A stretch of DNA of 64,000 nt. Source: Brachionus plicatilis. Lineage: Eukaryota; Rotifera; Eurotatoria; Ploima; Brachionidae. The notes beneath the pieces are model-generated. The model ran no database searches. It was given only the letters and a program-made list of their open reading frames with translations, and was not told where the DNA came from. Location: the NCBI GenBank assembly GCA_010279815.1, contig QEOQ01000486.1, positions 1,132,088 to 1,196,087 on the forward strand. The letters are read 5' to 3'. The translations under genes and the position numbers were made by a program. Positions within the stretch are counted from its first letter, which is position 1. The number at the start of each line of letters is the position of its first letter. Below are positions 61,491 to 64,000 of the stretch, in pieces.

Positions 61491-61745
61491 TCACCTAATT
61501 AAGTATAAATAAGTTTGCATTTTGTCTAAAATATTTTCCAAATAAACATAAAAAATTCTGCTTTTTGGTCGACTATAAGCAATGGGGACTAGTGGGGCGC
61601 TTAAACGCTGAACTCGCTCATTTGTCGTGTATGTGATGACGACTTGATTTAAAATTTCAACTTGGTTTTTACATAATTTCTGCATCATGCCAAAATTAAT
61701 CACCATCATATAAATTTTCTCTCGCTCACTTAAAGCCAACTCCAC
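61491..61745 (-). CDS. Unrecognised small ORF, head-to-head with RAB2
   Basis: An open frame of 84 codons with better G+C content than its surroundings. The first codon, at 61745, is GTG directly after a stop, so either translation starts at the ATG pair at 61709 (about 72 aa) or the frame is an exon entered through acceptor ATTAAG at 61746-61751. It reads EREKIYMMVINFGMMQKL, then NQVVITYTTNERVQRL and LVPIAYSRPKSRIFYVYLEN. A good donor (TTAG|GTGAAT) sits at 61494. A phase-compatible acceptor near 61401 would add a short C-terminus (RKKYFLMQF). No family recognised. RAB2's start codon is 72 nt away on the other strand, suggesting a shared promoter if both are genes. Confidence 0.4.
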   Translation of the reverse strand: MELALSEREKIYMMVINFGMMQKLCKNQVEILNQVVITYTTNERVQRLSAPLVPIAYSRPKSRIFYVYLENILDKMQTYLYLIR

Positions 61746-61810
61746 TTAATTTACTTAATTTCTCATCCTTAGATTTAAATCATCTGACAAAGTTCCACCT
61801 AATCTAATAG

Positions 61811-62514
<704 letters not shown>

Positions 62515-62628
62515 GCGATAAGCGCCTGGACACTTTTTTTTTATATTTCTAATAAATTTTTACTTTATGGAAATTTGTTAAGAAATTTGCCACCAACTAT
62601 CCGAAATAATAATGTAATATTTGTTTGA

Positions 62629-62634
62629 AATAAA
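62629..62634 (+). promoter_or_regulatory. Candidate poly(A) signal of RAB2
   Basis: AATAAA 115 nt after the stop codon. The 114-codon ORF that begins at 62621 overlaps it and is hydrophobic, T-rich 3' sequence rather than a gene. Confidence 0.55.
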
Positions 62635-64000
62635 TTTTTTTCTACACAAATTTTTTCTCACAACTTCCTTCGATAAGCAAAAAGTGTTCTGGGCTGCTCG
62701 ATGTTGTACTTTGTGTTTATTTCTTACTCTCTTTTTTCTCCCATGTTTTTTAATTTCGCTTATAAACTGGTCATTTTATCATGTTCTAAATTTTCTTGTC
62801 TATTTATCTCAGATTATTTTTAGTCGTGTTTATTTTATTAAATTTTTTAATTTTTTTATTGCATTAAAAATCAGTCTTATTTATAACAGGCAAGCAAATA
62901 AACTTAGAAAAACAAAAATCTTTTTCACATTGTCCTTAAACATGAATTTGGGGCTTAACCTCTAATAATCGATGATGATGATATTACCAAAAAGTTTGGA
63001 AAATTTTTTAAAAATAAAAGATCTATTTATTTTAATTTTTAGTTACAGAATTAAATTTATGAGAATTTTTAATTTAAATTGTTTAAATAGACGATGGTCA
63101 CTTTTTATATTTTGGCTTGAATTTTTTTTCTCGTCAAACTTTTAAAACAGGAATAAAGAACAAAAAATTTAATTTTTTGGTCAAATTAACCATTATTTTT
63201 AGTGGCAATAATAGTTCTACTTGCATTTAATCAATTATTTAAACATGTTTTTCATGCAGATGCTGCTTCATCCAGGAATAATTATTTTATTCTATGTAAA
63301 ATTTGACAAAATCATTCTATAGATTCCAACTTTTCTATATGTTAGATATCCGCTTTGTGAAACTGAGTGCAATCGGCCCGTACAAAAACTGCACATGTAA
63401 AATTCTCGTAGGCGATCTCTTAGAGATATTAAAAGAAAAAAATTATAAAATATCTTTCAAAGATCCTTAAGAGAAACTTCATTGAAAAAATTTGTCAGGG
63501 TGCATTTTTTTGTCTCGTAATGTTATTTTTATTATCGAGAGGTAACCTTAAGATCTCCTAAAGAAAAAAAATGTTTTACAATGAGGTGATTTTGGTTAAC
63601 TAGATGAATCATTAATAAAAAAAAATTATGATACTATATCTAATTAAATGTAATTTTTTATTCATTATTTATTTGTTTTTCTTTTGTGTATTTTATTTTA
63701 AGATGAGTTCAGTATTTCACTATTTTTCTCACTAAGGAGTAAATTTTAAATTTTATTTTAAAAAGAATAAAAAAAAAACAAAACATAAAAAGTATAAATA
63801 ATAATAAAAAGTGCTTGTAAACAATTTGTTTTTCTGTACTAAAAAGTGATTTTTTTATTATATTCATAGTGGCCTTTAATGTAAAGTTAAACTAATTTAT
63901 TTGAGTAGTATTCAAAATTTATTTCATTGAATTTCTAATCGGAAAATTACAAAAGAAGGGATGGGTTAAAAGCAACTTCATTCAATATTAAAAATGTGTT
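62635..64000. other. Right edge, no feature recognised
   Basis: A+T-rich DNA beyond RAB2. No conserved coding segment, RNA gene or clear inverted repeat seen. A longer RAB2 3' UTR isoform could extend into 62635-62970. Confidence 0.5.

Noticed and set aside
62621..62965. 114-codon plus-strand ORF after RAB2
   Set aside because: Hydrophobic, Phe/Leu-rich translation of T-rich DNA overlapping RAB2's probable poly(A) signal; looks like 3' UTR.

Overview
This is a very A+T-rich nuclear window from an animal. Genes are split by many short introns (about 50-65 nt, GT...AG) and a few long ones packed with small inverted-repeat elements. A full-length Piezo channel, two cilium genes (LRRC71 and IFT56/TTC26), GMP reductase and Rab2 point to a small ciliated metazoan. 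The very high A+T content and short introns would suit a monogonont rotifer such as Brachionus, but that is an inference. All exon models below come from hand reading of splice sites, with reading phase checked across every junction; none has transcript support here.

Layout. 1-1.4 kb: 5' part of a secreted AprA/PhoPQ-activated-type protein (minus strand), running off the left edge. 1.67-28.44 kb: one Piezo mechanosensitive channel gene (minus strand, 15 coding exons, about 2,470-2,480 aa). Its last exon is present twice in tandem. Piezo intron 2 (6.5 kb) holds a complete GMP reductase gene on the opposite strand (23.9-25.0 kb). 28.4-32.4 kb: mostly featureless, with one 47-codon ORF. 32.46-40.69 kb: LRRC71 (minus strand, 13 exons, several of them microexons). 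40.7-52.0 kb: gene-poor, with two intact TIR elements (one a hAT remnant with an 8-bp target duplication) and several element fragments. 51.99-55.67 kb: IFT56/TTC26 (plus strand, 4 exons). 55.7-61.5 kb: no recognised gene. 61.5-62.5 kb: an unrecognised small ORF (minus) head-to-head with RAB2 (plus, 2 exons).

Main point of interest. The two terminal Piezo exons each encode a complete pore inner helix plus C-terminal domain, have the same splice phase and separate stop codons, yet are only about 43% identical. One donor can join either acceptor, so the gene appears able to build two channels that share blades, beam, cap and anchor but have different pores. The acidic and basic pore-lining positions known from mouse Piezo1 differ between the two exons.

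The genes do not form a functional operon-like unit. LRRC71 and IFT56 are both ciliary and lie about 11 kb apart on opposite strands. The rest of the window is shaped by at least six families of short TIR or fold-back elements, which account for much of the length of the long introns.
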